Source of the DNA: Spirosoma spitsbergense DSM 19989
GTDB lineage: Bacteria > Bacteroidota > Bacteroidia > Cytophagales > Spirosomataceae
Direction of reading: 5' to 3'
DNA length: 64,000 nt
Assembly: GCF_000374085.1 (NCBI RefSeq)
Contig: NZ_KB893551.1
Span: 1-64,000 of the forward strand
Position numbers and translations under genes: made by a program. The notes below the pieces were generated by a model. It saw nothing but the letters and a program-made list of their open reading frames with translations, was not told where the DNA came from and searched no databases. How positions within the stretch are numbered: position 1 is the stretch's first letter; each line of letters begins with the position of its first letter. Below are positions 24,482 to 32,540 of the stretch, in pieces.

Positions 24482-25534
24482 ATGTCAATTGTAACCATCG
24501 CCCCCCTGGCTGAAAGCCTGCCCGCTTTTCTGGATGCGCACGATTTTTCGGCCATCGCCGTCATCGCCGACAACCATACGTTCCGTTTCTGTTACCCCAG
24601 TCTGAAAGAAATGCTCCCGAAGCACACGCTGATCAGAATCAAGGCCGGAGAGGAACAAAAGCACATCGCTACCTGCGAACTGATCTGGGATGCCTTTACG
24701 CGGGCCAACTTCGACCGGCACGCGCTGGTGCTGAACCTGGGCGGGGGCGTTATCGGGGATATGGGCGGATTTTGTGCCGCTACCTACAAGCGGGGTATCA
24801 GTTTTGTACAGCTACCCACCACCTTGCTCGCGCAGGTGGATGCCAGTGTGGGTGGTAAGCTGGGTATCGATTTCAACGGCTTCAAAAACCACATTGGGGT
24901 GTTCAAACAGCCAAACGCCGTTTTAATCGACCCGACCTTGCTGGAAACCTTACCGGAGCGTGAACTACGGTCGGGCTTTGCCGAAGTGATCAAACACTGT
25001 CTTATTGCGGACGGCGCCATGTGGGACGAAATCCGACGGCGCGACCTCGATGAACAGAACTGGCCTGCGCTGGTAGCCCATTCCGTAGCGATAAAACAGT
25101 GGGTGGTGGAACAGGACCCGACCGAACAGGGAATCCGCAAGATTCTGAACTTCGGCCATACCATCGGGCACGCCGTTGAAACCTATTTTCTGACGGTTCC
25201 GCGCTCGGGTCAACTCCGAAAGCGGCTCCTGCACGGCGAAGCCATTGCGGTGGGGATGCTGGCCGAATCATACATCGCGTGTCATAAGAAGATGATTGAC
25301 GAAATACTGTTGACGGAAATCGAAGAGTATCTGTTTTCCGTATATGGAAATGTACGACTAACGGAAGCGGATACGGAGCCGATTCTGGCCTTGACCTTAC
25401 AGGATAAGAAGAATCGGGGTCGGGAAATCCGCATGTCGCTGCCCGACGGGACCGGGAGTTGCGCGTTCGATATACCGGTTACTGCCGCCGAAATGCGTAA
25501 GGGCCTGGAGTTTTACCGGGGCCTCAATAAATAA
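24482..25534 (+). CDS. aroB: 3-dehydroquinate synthase AroB
   Basis: This 350-residue enzyme converts DAHP to 3-dehydroquinate, the second step of the shikimate pathway. It shows the NAD-binding 'LNLGGGVIGDMGGFCAATYKRG' (near 85), 'FVQLPTTLLAQVDASVGGKLGIDF', the metal-site glutamate in 'GFAEVIKH', and the metal-site histidines in 'KILNFGHTIGHAVE' and 'RLLHGEAIAVGM'. 'QDKKNRGREIRMSLPDG' is the conserved C-terminal lysine block. The length matches the family. It appears monocistronic, with a TACTTTTA element (24470-24477) ending 4 nt before the ATG, which would make the transcript almost leaderless. Confidence 0.97.
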   Translation: MSIVTIAPLAESLPAFLDAHDFSAIAVIADNHTFRFCYPSLKEMLPKHTLIRIKAGEEQKHIATCELIWDAFTRANFDRHALVLNLGGGVIGDMGGFCAATYKRGISFVQLPTTLLAQVDASVGGKLGIDFNGFKNHIGVFKQPNAVLIDPTLLETLPERELRSGFAEVIKHCLIADGAMWDEIRRRDLDEQNWPALVAHSVAIKQWVVEQDPTEQGIRKILNFGHTIGHAVETYFLTVPRSGQLRKRLLHGEAIAVGMLAESYIACHKKMIDEILLTEIEEYLFSVYGNVRLTEADTEPILALTLQDKKNRGREIRMSLPDGTGSCAFDIPVTAAEMRKGLEFYRGLNK

Positions 25535-25556
25535 CAGATTATTTGGCGATATGGTA

Positions 25557-25586
25557 TTGCTTGCCAAACAATTACAATTATATTTG
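25557..25586 (+). promoter_or_regulatory. promoter of the DUF4136 gene
   Basis: TTG (25557-25559), 19 nt, then TATATTTG (25579-25586) is an exact fit to the Bacteroidota TTG-N19-TAnnTTTG arrangement. It predicts a leader of about 70 nt before the ATG at 25661. Confidence 0.6.
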
Positions 25587-25660
25587 AGTTGAATCCAAGT
25601 GGATTAGTACTTATTTATCAACCACAATTTTCTATTGAAAAACTCTTTACAATCGTGAGT

Positions 25661-26194
25661 ATGAAAAAGTGCATCGGAGTATTGTGTATGCTGGCCGTTG
25701 TTGCTATGGCGGGTTGCTCATCGAGCAAATTGTTTGTAGAGCACGATTATAGCTACGAAGGCCATTTTAAAAACTATGAGTCCTTTAATTTTCTAGAGTG
25801 TGAATTTGTTGATTCCACGCTGCTATGCTCCGATATCCAGGATGCAATCCGGCATCAGATGGAAGCACGGGGTTACCGGGTAAGCAATCGGAGCCCGAAC
25901 CTGCTGATTTCATACAACATCTTCCGGTCCGATCTTCGGTTCCGGGGCTATCAGCAGCCCGTTATTAAAGACTGGGTGCTGCGCGAAGATGATGAAGCCA
26001 CCTACAAGCGTATTGATTATAACCTGGATGAAGGGACCCTGATGATTTCACTCATCGATGCCGAGTCCTATCAGGTAATCTGGAAGGGATACGCGTCCAA
26101 GATGATGCGCAACCAGAATTTCAAAAACAACTACTTCAAAGGGATTGTCCGGTCCATCTTTGACCAGTATCCTCTCATGGCAACGGCGCGGTAA
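25661..26194 (+). CDS. DUF4136 domain lipoprotein
   Basis: This 177-residue exported lipoprotein starts 'MKKCIGVLCMLAVVAMAGCSSSK', with the lipobox Cys at residue 19. The body has the DUF4136 pattern: 'DYSYEGHFKNYESFNFLE' at the start of the mature protein, a regulatory-subunit-like helix 'DIQDAIRHQMEARGYRVSNRSPNLLISYNIF', and C-terminal 'TLMISLIDAESYQVIWKGYASKMM'. Members are small envelope lipoproteins of unknown role. The start at 25661 is supported by the signal peptide; upstream in-frame codons are not. A terminator follows at 26223. Confidence 0.9.
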   Translation: MKKCIGVLCMLAVVAMAGCSSSKLFVEHDYSYEGHFKNYESFNFLECEFVDSTLLCSDIQDAIRHQMEARGYRVSNRSPNLLISYNIFRSDLRFRGYQQPVIKDWVLREDDEATYKRIDYNLDEGTLMISLIDAESYQVIWKGYASKMMRNQNFKNNYFKGIVRSIFDQYPLMATAR

Positions 26195-26222
26195 CGCGGC
26201 CACTGGCTTATACGTAATTTCA

Positions 26223-26256
26223 ACAGGCGAGGCATACAGTCTCGCCTGTCTTTGTT
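26223..26256 (+). terminator. intrinsic terminator after DUF4136
   Basis: ACAGGCGAG (26223-26231) and CTCGCCTGT (26241-26249) form a perfect 9-bp stem with a 9-nt loop, followed by CTTTGTTTT. The rest of the gap up to 26453 has no recognisable gene. Confidence 0.85.
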
Positions 26257-26453
26257 TTATCGCTGCCTGAAAAGGGCCTGTGAATCTGCCCGTCCTTATG
26301 TTTACCCGGCCATCTCGGGGGAGACCGCTATTGAGGGTGCAATACGTTAAGGGAAAACTGCTATCCTGTTACTTCTCCCGTTCCAATGGCTTCAGAGTTG
26401 GTTATTCCATTATCTTTACAAAACTGTATGCACGCATACCATAGGAAAGGGAC

Positions 26454-27293
26454 ATGGAACAAACGTATCGATCTTTATCACTATCGGAGAAGGATGGCGT
26501 CATGACGGCTTCGTTGCTGGGGCCCGGTAAAGGCAACGCCATGGGACCGGAGTTCTGGGAGGAACTACCCGGAGCAATGGACGAGCTCAACAGGCTGTCG
26601 CACATCCGGTGCCTGGTTTTTCGGGGTAGTGGCGACCATTTCAGTTACGGGCTCAACCTGCCTCAAATGATGCCCCGCCTGGGGAAAATGACCACCGGCA
26701 CTGTTCTGGCTGAGCAGCGGGTGGCACTGATGGAGCAAATCCGGCAGATGCAGTCTGGTTTTCAGAAAATGCATGAGTCGCCCAAACCAGTCATTGCGGC
26801 CGTACATGGCTGGTGCATTGGTGGTGGGGTGAACATGATAGCCGCAGCCGACATCCGGCTTTGCTCCCGCGATGCCCGATTCAGCCTGCGCGAAGCCAAA
26901 CTGGCCATCACGCCCGATATTGGCGGGCTCCAGTTTTTGCCCCACATTATCGGGCAGGGATTCACCCGCGAAATGGCCTTCACTGGTGCGGACTACGATG
27001 CCGCTTTCGCTGAACGCATCGGGCTGGTCAATCACGTGTACGATACCCCCAAATTACTGTTCGAAGCGGCTGATACGCTGGCCCATCAGATTGCCGGCAA
27101 TTCGGCTTCGGCGGTGCAGGGTGCCAAGCGGGTACTCAATTACGGGCTGAACAAATCCATTGACGATGGCCTGCAATACGTAGCGGTCTGGAACTCAAGC
27201 CAGCTGCAATCCGACGATTTCTCCGAGGTGATGCAGGCTACACTGGAAAAGCGAAAAGCAGAATTTAATAAAAAATCAAGCCGAGGCTATTAA
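26454..27293 (+). CDS. enoyl-CoA hydratase/isomerase family, dienoyl-CoA isomerase-like
   Basis: This 279-residue crotonase-fold protein most resembles delta3,5-delta2,4-dienoyl-CoA isomerase (ECH1). The oxyanion blocks are 'GDHFSYGLNL' and 'HGWCIGGGVNMIAAADIRLCSRDARFSLREAKLAITPDIGGLQ'-like. Rat ECH1 uses Asp176, Glu196 and Asp204; at the same spacing this protein has Asn127, Glu147 and Asp155. The acid/base pair is kept but the first Asp is Asn. A 2,4-dienoyl-CoA reductase-like gene follows, so the two should work in beta-oxidation of unsaturated fatty acids. An AGGAAAGG stretch lies just upstream of the ATG, an uncommon Shine-Dalgarno-like signal for this genome. Confidence 0.85.
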   Translation: MEQTYRSLSLSEKDGVMTASLLGPGKGNAMGPEFWEELPGAMDELNRLSHIRCLVFRGSGDHFSYGLNLPQMMPRLGKMTTGTVLAEQRVALMEQIRQMQSGFQKMHESPKPVIAAVHGWCIGGGVNMIAAADIRLCSRDARFSLREAKLAITPDIGGLQFLPHIIGQGFTREMAFTGADYDAAFAERIGLVNHVYDTPKLLFEAADTLAHQIAGNSASAVQGAKRVLNYGLNKSIDDGLQYVAVWNSSQLQSDDFSEVMQATLEKRKAEFNKKSSRGY

Positions 27294-27385
27294 TTTAATG
27301 ATAGAATGAGTGAATGACAGAATGAGTGAATAGCTGACGCGTACTCATTTTATCATTCACTCATTCTATCATTCACTCATTAAAT
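27294..27385. repeat. intergenic hairpin of 8-nt degenerate repeats (element 2)
   Basis: The gap between the isomerase and reductase genes consists of a left arm of 8-nt units AATGATAG, AATGAGTG, AATGACAG, AATGAGTG (about 27298-27331). A short spacer follows, then a right arm (about 27342-27383) whose reverse strand reads the same kind of units (AATGAGTG, AATGATAG, AATGAGTG, AATGATAA). The RNA would fold into a long stem in several registers. There is no T tract, so it need not terminate. Confidence 0.8.
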
Positions 27386-28315
27386 ATGATGACGACTGGA
27401 ATGCTGCGCGACGACGCGCTCAAGGGGAAAACCATTATTGTAACCGGGGGTGGAACGGGCCTCGGCAAATCCATTAGCCGGTATCTGCTCCAACTGGGTG
27501 CCAACGTAACCATCTGTAGCCGTCGGCAGCACGTGATCGACGAAACGGCCAAAGAACTGATGGCCGAAATGGGACGGTCCAGCGTTTTGGGGGGCGATGG
27601 GGCGGGGTCCGGCGGTTTGGGGGAAGTTCTGGCCGTGCCCTGCGATGTGCGTAACCCGCTGGAGATTGAAAACGTGATGGCAAAGACGATTGAGAAATTT
27701 GGCCGTATCGACGGACTGCTCAATAACTCAGCCGGTAACTTCATCAGCCCCACCGAGCGACTGTCGTACAAAGCCTTCGATACCATCGTGGACATTGTAC
27801 TGCGGGGGACGTACTATTTTACGCTGGCCGTCGGGAAATACTGGATTGAAAACAAAATTCCCGGCACCGTACTGAACATCTCGACCACCTACGCCACCAC
27901 CGGGTCCGGCTATGTGGTTCCTTCGGCGGTAGCCAAAGGCGGGGCACTCATCATGACGAAGTCGCTGGCGGCCGAGTGGGGCAAATATGGCATCCGGCTC
28001 AACGCGATTGCGCCCGGCCCGTTCCCGACTAAAGGAGCGTGGGACCGGCTCTTTCCCGAACCTCTGGCGAGTATGATGGACCCTACCAGCCGTATTCCCC
28101 TGCACCGGGTGGGTGAACACGGCGAACTGGCCAACCTGGCCGCTTTCCTGCTCTCCGACTACTCCGGTTACATCACCGGGGAAAGCATCACCATCGACGG
28201 GGGCGAGGTACTGATGGCAGGGGAGTTCAGCCACCTCGAAAACGTAACGGAAGAGCAGTGGGACATGATTGGGAAAACCATCAAACAGGCGAATAAAGAG
28301 AGTAAGAAGGAGTGA
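27386..28315 (+). CDS. 2,4-dienoyl-CoA reductase-like SDR (DECR type)
   Basis: This 309-residue short-chain dehydrogenase is strikingly close to mitochondrial DECR1, which reduces 2,4-dienoyl-CoA to trans-3-enoyl-CoA with NADPH. Shared blocks are 'NNSAGNFISPTERLS' (113-127), 'EWGKYGIRLNAIAPGP' (197-212), 'TKGAWDRL' and the C-terminal 'GEFSHLENVTEEQWDMI'. The DECR catalytic set is present at the same spacing: Tyr169, Ser180 and Lys184. The cofactor loop is 'GGGTGLG', then 'CSRRQ', consistent with NADPH. A Gly-rich insert near 68-80 is unusual. It is flanked on both sides by repeat hairpins and paired with the isomerase gene upstream. Confidence 0.88.
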   Translation: MMTTGMLRDDALKGKTIIVTGGGTGLGKSISRYLLQLGANVTICSRRQHVIDETAKELMAEMGRSSVLGGDGAGSGGLGEVLAVPCDVRNPLEIENVMAKTIEKFGRIDGLLNNSAGNFISPTERLSYKAFDTIVDIVLRGTYYFTLAVGKYWIENKIPGTVLNISTTYATTGSGYVVPSAVAKGGALIMTKSLAAEWGKYGIRLNAIAPGPFPTKGAWDRLFPEPLASMMDPTSRIPLHRVGEHGELANLAAFLLSDYSGYITGESITIDGGEVLMAGEFSHLENVTEEQWDMIGKTIKQANKESKKE

Positions 28316-28322
28316 TTTTTTT

Positions 28323-28407
28323 AATGGAAAATGAACAATGAATAAGGGGTGATGTAAGTCTGCCCCGTCTCGCCATTATTCATTTTACATTACCCATTAT
28401 TCATTGA
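28323..28407. repeat. intergenic hairpin of 7-nt degenerate repeats (element 3)
   Basis: The left arm has 7-nt units AATGGAA, AATGAAC, AATGAAT (28323-28344) followed by GGGG. The right arm starts with CCCC and, on the reverse strand, reads AATGAAT, AATGGGT, AATGTAA, AATGAAT, AATGGCG (about 28371-28406). GGGG/CCCC makes the inner stem. It lies in the gap before the DUF4494 gene. The remaining 28408-28463 holds nothing recognisable. Confidence 0.75.
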
Positions 28408-28463
28408 TTTACGCACTTTTACCCGGTAAAAACTGTTCTATTTACGGACTAAAACACGTTAAA

Positions 28464-28988
28464 ATGCCAAACTGGTTTCTTGGAAAAATCCGCTATCAAC
28501 AACCCATTGACGACGCAACCGTCGGGACTCGAAACGAAGAATTTATCAAGCAGAAAACGGTTACCGAAGCGTATCTGGTTGATGCCGTTAGCTATACCGA
28601 TGCCGAAACCCGGCTATATCAGGAGATTGCAGCCAACACCCCGGATTTTGAGATTACGGACATTTCGCGCATGAAACTGGCCGATGTTTTTCACACCGAA
28701 GATGGGGGCGATATCTGGTTCAAGGTAAAGGCCATGTTCATTACGGAAGATGAAAAAACCGGCAAGCAGAAAAAAACGCCCAGCCTGATGCTGGTCAATG
28801 CTCACACCCCCAAACAGGCGTACGAACAGATTGAGGTGAGTTTGAAAACTGCCCTCGACCCTTTTGAAATCACGGATGTGAACATTACTAAAATCCTGGA
28901 TATATTTCCGTACAATGAGGAAGAGAAGCGCAACCTGCGGCCTCTTAGTGAATTGGTATCGGCTGAGCCGGAAGCGGAAGCTGCCTGA
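28464..28988 (+). CDS. DUF4494 family protein
   Basis: This 174-residue soluble protein begins 'MPNWFLGKIRYQ', then 'KQKTVTEAYLVDAVSYTDAETRLY' and 'DISRMKLADVFH', ending with an acidic tail 'SAEPEAEAA'. These blocks are the DUF4494 signature, a family nearly restricted to Bacteroidota with no assigned function. The ATG at 28464 gives the canonical N-terminus; the in-frame extension upstream has no family support. It follows the third repeat hairpin, and its relation to the reductase gene upstream is unclear. Confidence 0.9.
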   Translation: MPNWFLGKIRYQQPIDDATVGTRNEEFIKQKTVTEAYLVDAVSYTDAETRLYQEIAANTPDFEITDISRMKLADVFHTEDGGDIWFKVKAMFITEDEKTGKQKKTPSLMLVNAHTPKQAYEQIEVSLKTALDPFEITDVNITKILDIFPYNEEEKRNLRPLSELVSAEPEAEAA

Positions 28989-29062
28989 CCCCCTTAGTAT
29001 ACAGCCGTTCCCTAAAAGAACGGCTGTATTTGACGAAATTCCTCATTTTCAAGCCTTAAAAG

Positions 29063-29093
29063 TTGCGCTGAATGTATTCAATGCAGATATTTG
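29063..29093 (+). promoter_or_regulatory. promoter of the HYC_CC_PP gene, near-leaderless
   Basis: TTG (29063-29065), 20 nt, then GATATTTG (29086-29093; one mismatch to TAnnTTTG). The -7 box ends 7 nt before the ATG at 29101. Confidence 0.5.
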
Positions 29094-29100
29094 CCCCATT

Positions 29101-29550
29101 ATGAAGCGCACCCTGTTCCAATTTCTTAACCTGATGATGGCCTGCGTCGTACTGCTGAGCAGTACTGGCTTCGGGTTGCTGGAACATTCGTGCCACATGC
29201 GCGGCAAGAAAAAGATGATGGTTGTCGCCTTTACCGAAAACAGTACACAGCCTGGTTGCGCGTCGGATACCCAGCCTGTTGCAGACGATCGGACTACCGT
29301 TAAAAAGGTAGAGTGTTGCTTGGATGAACAGCACTACGAGAACATCGACATCTCTTCGTCACTGAGTCAGTTTGTTGCCAAACTGGTCAAGATCCTTACC
29401 GAATCCGTTCTGACGGGTATCGTGACGGTATTTACCTGGCTTGTAGACTGGGTTTTTGCTGAAGATTCGGCATCGGTTTCCGTTTTCTCTCCTCCGCCTT
29501 CGCCTTCCGGGCGTACTATTCTGACGCTCATTCAGAGCCTGCTGATTTGA
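29101..29550 (+). CDS. HYC_CC_PP family protein
   Basis: This 149-residue exported protein has a signal peptide-like start ('FLNLMMACVVLLSSTGFGLLEH'). It carries the three marks of the HYC_CC_PP family in order: H-x-C ('HSCHMRGKK', near residue 30), a double Cys ('VECCLDEQHYENID', near 80) and a C-terminal double Pro ('SVFSPPPSPSGR') before a hydrophobic end. The Cys/His content and its place just upstream of a TonB receptor in a copper-related cluster suggest periplasmic metal binding (inference). An overlapping longer reading begins inside the previous gene and is not favoured. It has its own promoter and an intrinsic terminator 23 nt after its stop. Confidence 0.85.
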   Translation: MKRTLFQFLNLMMACVVLLSSTGFGLLEHSCHMRGKKKMMVVAFTENSTQPGCASDTQPVADDRTTVKKVECCLDEQHYENIDISSSLSQFVAKLVKILTESVLTGIVTVFTWLVDWVFAEDSASVSVFSPPPSPSGRTILTLIQSLLI

Positions 29551-29573
29551 TTTTGTTGATTGATATGACTGCT

Positions 29574-29599
29574 CAGTGTCCTGTACGACACTGTTTTTT
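29574..29599 (+). terminator. intrinsic terminator between HYC_CC_PP and the TonB receptor
   Basis: CAGTGTC (29574-29580) and GACACTG (29587-29593) form a perfect stem with a 6-nt loop, followed by six Ts. Only 27 nt separate it from the receptor ATG at 29627, with no clear promoter in that space, so it may act as an attenuator. Confidence 0.85.
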
Positions 29600-29626
29600 G
29601 GCATTTAATCTATAATCAATAAAATC

Positions 29627-31894
29627 ATGCGTTTTCTTTCAATACCTATCATCCTGCTACTCAGCGGGGGCTATTCGTCTGTTCTGGCGCAGGCCGATTC
29701 AACCATAAAAACCAGTCCACAAGCCGTGCTTCGGGGAACCGTAGGCGAACTGATCGATGGCAAACGCGTACCCCTCATTGGGGCAACGGTCCTGTGGTCA
29801 GGCTCCACAACCGGTACCATAACCGACGCTGACGGGCAGTTTCAGTTAGCCATACTGCCTGGTTATACGGAACTGATTGCCAGCTATGTAGGGTATAAGC
29901 CCGATACGATAACCATTGCTGACCCGGCAACTGTACTGATGCTAACGCTCCGTAGCGAGCAGACACTACAGGAAGTGACTGTTTCGGGGGCACCGGGTCA
30001 GATGGACAGAATGAACACTATCCAGACGGAATTTATCAATCAGCGTACCCTGGCCAAAGCGGCCTGCTGCAATCTGTCGGAAAGTTTTGAGACCAATGCC
30101 TCCGTAAGTGTGTCGTATAGTGATGCCGTTACGGGGTCAAAACAGATTCAGTTTCTGGGATTGGGGGGGCAGTACGTACAGACCAACGTCGAGAATATCC
30201 CAACCGTGCGTGGACTGGCTACTACCTTCGGCCTGAACTACATCCCCGGTACCTGGATAACGGGTATCGACGTGGGGAAAGGAGCCGGGTCGGTGGTAAA
30301 CGGCTATGAGTCGATGAGCGGTCAGATGAATGTTGAGTTGCAGAAGTCGGACGACGAGAACAAGCTCTTCCTCAATGGCTACGTGAATAGTTTCGGTAGG
30401 GTAGAGGGTAATGCCAACTGGTCGAAGCCACTGAGCAAAAAATGGAGCATGGGCGTGCTGGGTCATGCCAGTACGATGCGCACCGAACTTGACCAGAACA
30501 ACGATGGGTTTCGCGATTTGCCGCTTTATACGCAGCTAAACGCGGTAAACCGGTACAAGTACAGCGGGGAACGATTTATGGCGCAGTTTGGCGTGAAGGC
30601 CCTGTACGAAGACCGGGATGGGGGGCAGCTATCGCGGTTCGGCGCTTCCCGGTATAGTTTTCTGAATACCACCAAACGGCTGGAGGTGTTCTCCAAAACG
30701 GCCAAACTGTATCCTGATAAACCGTATAAAGGATTAGGGCTAATCCTGAACGGCGTACACCACGAGCAAACGGCCCGCTTCGGTTTTTCGCCGTATAACG
30801 GCCTGCAGCAGACGTTCTACGCCAACCTGATCTATCAGAGCATAATCGGTACCACAAACAACGCGTTCAAGGCCGGACTGAGTTATTTGCTGGACGATTA
30901 TCGGGAACAGTTTCGGGCTATCAATACGGCCCGTACCGAATCCGTACCGGGGGCGTTTGTGGAGTACACCTATACTTATCCCGAAAAGCTGACGCTGGTG
31001 CTGGGTGGCCGGTTTGATTATCATAACCTGTTTGGGGCGCAGTGGACACCACGGGCACACCTCAAATATACCGTGAACAACAACGTTACGCTGCGGGCTT
31101 CGGCCGGGCGGGGTTTCCGGACGGCCAACCCATTCGCCGAAAACTTCGGCTATCTCGTCAGTTCGCGGACCGTTTCCCTAAGACAGCCATTGCAGTTTGA
31201 ATCGTCGTGGAACTACGGGTTAAGCCTGACGAACGATTTTTCACTGCTGGGTAAGAAAGCGTCGCTGGTGCTGGACTACTACCGAACCGATTTTCAGAAC
31301 CAGCTCATTGTGGATCTTGAACACCCCGGCGAACTGTATTTTTACAACCTGGCTGAGTCGGGCGGAAAAGGCCGTTCGTTTGCCAATAGTTTCCAGGCCG
31401 AATTGAACGTGCAGCCCGCTAAACGCCTGGAAGTGAAAGCTGCTTACCGACTTTTCGATGTGCAGCAAACGATGGGGGCCCCCTTCGGCGAGGAACGGCT
31501 TTTGCCGAAAATGATGGTGAGTCGGGATCGTGTACTGCTCAATGCGGGCTACGCGCTGCCCTACGACAAATGGAAGTTCGATGCCACACTGCAATGGAAC
31601 GGTCCCCGCCGGATTCCCTACCTTAGCGAAGGTTACGTGCATACCGGTTACCAGAACATGCCCGTAACGATAGCGCCCGGATTTTATAACCTCAATGCTC
31701 AGGTTAGCCGGGCTTTCCGCAGTGGCATGGAGATTTATCTGGGGGGTGAAAATCTGACGGGTTTCCGGCAGCTAAACCCAATCGTTTCGGCAGAAGACCC
31801 CTTTGGCAGCCGATTTGATGCTGGTTCGCAGGTCTGGGGCCCGATTACGGGTCGGATGGTGTACGTAGGCGTTCGTTTTAAACCCCAGCGCTAA
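29627..31894 (+). CDS. TonB-dependent receptor, probably copper-related
   Basis: This 755-residue outer-membrane protein has a signal peptide (residues 1-22). Next come a carboxypeptidase-like beta domain ('GTVGELIDGKRVPLIGATVLWSGSTTGTITDADGQFQL'-type, about 36-115) and a TonB plug ('LQEVTVSGAPGQ' near 115, 'YVQTNVENIPTVRGLATTFGLNYIPGTWITGIDVGKGAGSV'-like block). A beta-barrel ends with 'GRMVYVGVRFKPQR'. A 'KAACCNLSESFETNASVSVSYSDAVTG' region with a Cys pair is typical of the Bacteroidota receptors found beside heavy-metal-binding proteins. It probably imports a chelated metal, with copper favoured by context. The next gene overlaps by 1 nt, so the two form one transcript. Confidence 0.88.
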   Translation: MRFLSIPIILLLSGGYSSVLAQADSTIKTSPQAVLRGTVGELIDGKRVPLIGATVLWSGSTTGTITDADGQFQLAILPGYTELIASYVGYKPDTITIADPATVLMLTLRSEQTLQEVTVSGAPGQMDRMNTIQTEFINQRTLAKAACCNLSESFETNASVSVSYSDAVTGSKQIQFLGLGGQYVQTNVENIPTVRGLATTFGLNYIPGTWITGIDVGKGAGSVVNGYESMSGQMNVELQKSDDENKLFLNGYVNSFGRVEGNANWSKPLSKKWSMGVLGHASTMRTELDQNNDGFRDLPLYTQLNAVNRYKYSGERFMAQFGVKALYEDRDGGQLSRFGASRYSFLNTTKRLEVFSKTAKLYPDKPYKGLGLILNGVHHEQTARFGFSPYNGLQQTFYANLIYQSIIGTTNNAFKAGLSYLLDDYREQFRAINTARTESVPGAFVEYTYTYPEKLTLVLGGRFDYHNLFGAQWTPRAHLKYTVNNNVTLRASAGRGFRTANPFAENFGYLVSSRTVSLRQPLQFESSWNYGLSLTNDFSLLGKKASLVLDYYRTDFQNQLIVDLEHPGELYFYNLAESGGKGRSFANSFQAELNVQPAKRLEVKAAYRLFDVQQTMGAPFGEERLLPKMMVSRDRVLLNAGYALPYDKWKFDATLQWNGPRRIPYLSEGYVHTGYQNMPVTIAPGFYNLNAQVSRAFRSGMEIYLGGENLTGFRQLNPIVSAEDPFGSRFDAGSQVWGPITGRMVYVGVRFKPQR

Positions 31895-32460
31895 TGATAC
31901 TCATAATTCGAAATATGGTGTGCGACCGGTGCAAGCGGGTGGTGCGCGAGGAACTGGAAAAGCTGTCTATTGTTGTTCTTGATATTGAGCTGGGTGAGGT
32001 GATCATTGATTCGCTGCCTGCCGGACTAACCCTGGACGAGGTGCGACTAACGCTGCAAAAAGATGGCTTTGATTTAATCGACGATAGAAAGCAGGTGGTG
32101 GTGGAGCAGATGAAAGTGATTCTTATCAATGAAATTCAACACCTGAAAGGAGAGCGGCTGCCTACAGAGAATTACTCTGCTTTTCTGGAACGGAAAGTAG
32201 GGTACGAATACTCGCACCTTAGCCATTTGTTTTCAACCAGCGAAGGGCAGACACTGGAAAAGTATATCATTGCATTAAAAATAGAGAAAGTGAAAGAATG
32301 GCTTCGCTATAATGAACTGACCCTGAGTGAAATTGCCTGGCGGTTAAGCTATAGTAGTGTTCAGCACCTGTCTGCCCAGTTTCGGCAGGTGATGGGGCAA
32401 ACGCCCAGCCAGTTCAGAAAAGCCAATCGGGTAGAACGGCGTAACCTGGATACTATTTAA
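31894..32460 (+). CDS. AraC family regulator with N-terminal CxxC heavy-metal-like domain
   Basis: In this 188-residue protein the first 68 residues read like a heavy-metal-associated (HMA) fold. 'ILIIRNMVCDRCKRVVREELEKL' has the CxxC metal site at Cys10/Cys13 on the first loop, followed by a second strand 'IELGEVIID' and a helix ending 'LQKDGFDLIDD'. Residues 85-180 are an AraC DNA-binding domain ('YEYSHLSHLFSTSEG', 'IEKVKEWLRYNELTLSEIAWRLSYSSVQHLSAQFRQVMGQTPSQFR'). This suggests a one-component regulator that binds copper through the N-terminal domain (inference). It overlaps the receptor stop by 1 nt, so it is co-expressed with the receptor. Confidence 0.85.
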   Translation: MILIIRNMVCDRCKRVVREELEKLSIVVLDIELGEVIIDSLPAGLTLDEVRLTLQKDGFDLIDDRKQVVVEQMKVILINEIQHLKGERLPTENYSAFLERKVGYEYSHLSHLFSTSEGQTLEKYIIALKIEKVKEWLRYNELTLSEIAWRLSYSSVQHLSAQFRQVMGQTPSQFRKANRVERRNLDTI

Positions 32461-32540
32461 TCTGTAGCGAGAACTGGCTGGTAACGGCATTCGCTCTTTT
32501 GTAGTATGTTTACGCCCTATTTGATTAGTAGTAGAATTGT

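Noticed and set aside
27294-28463. repeat hairpins as a CRISPR array
   Set aside because: Units are 7-10 nt, contiguous and inverted, with no spacers and no cas genes.
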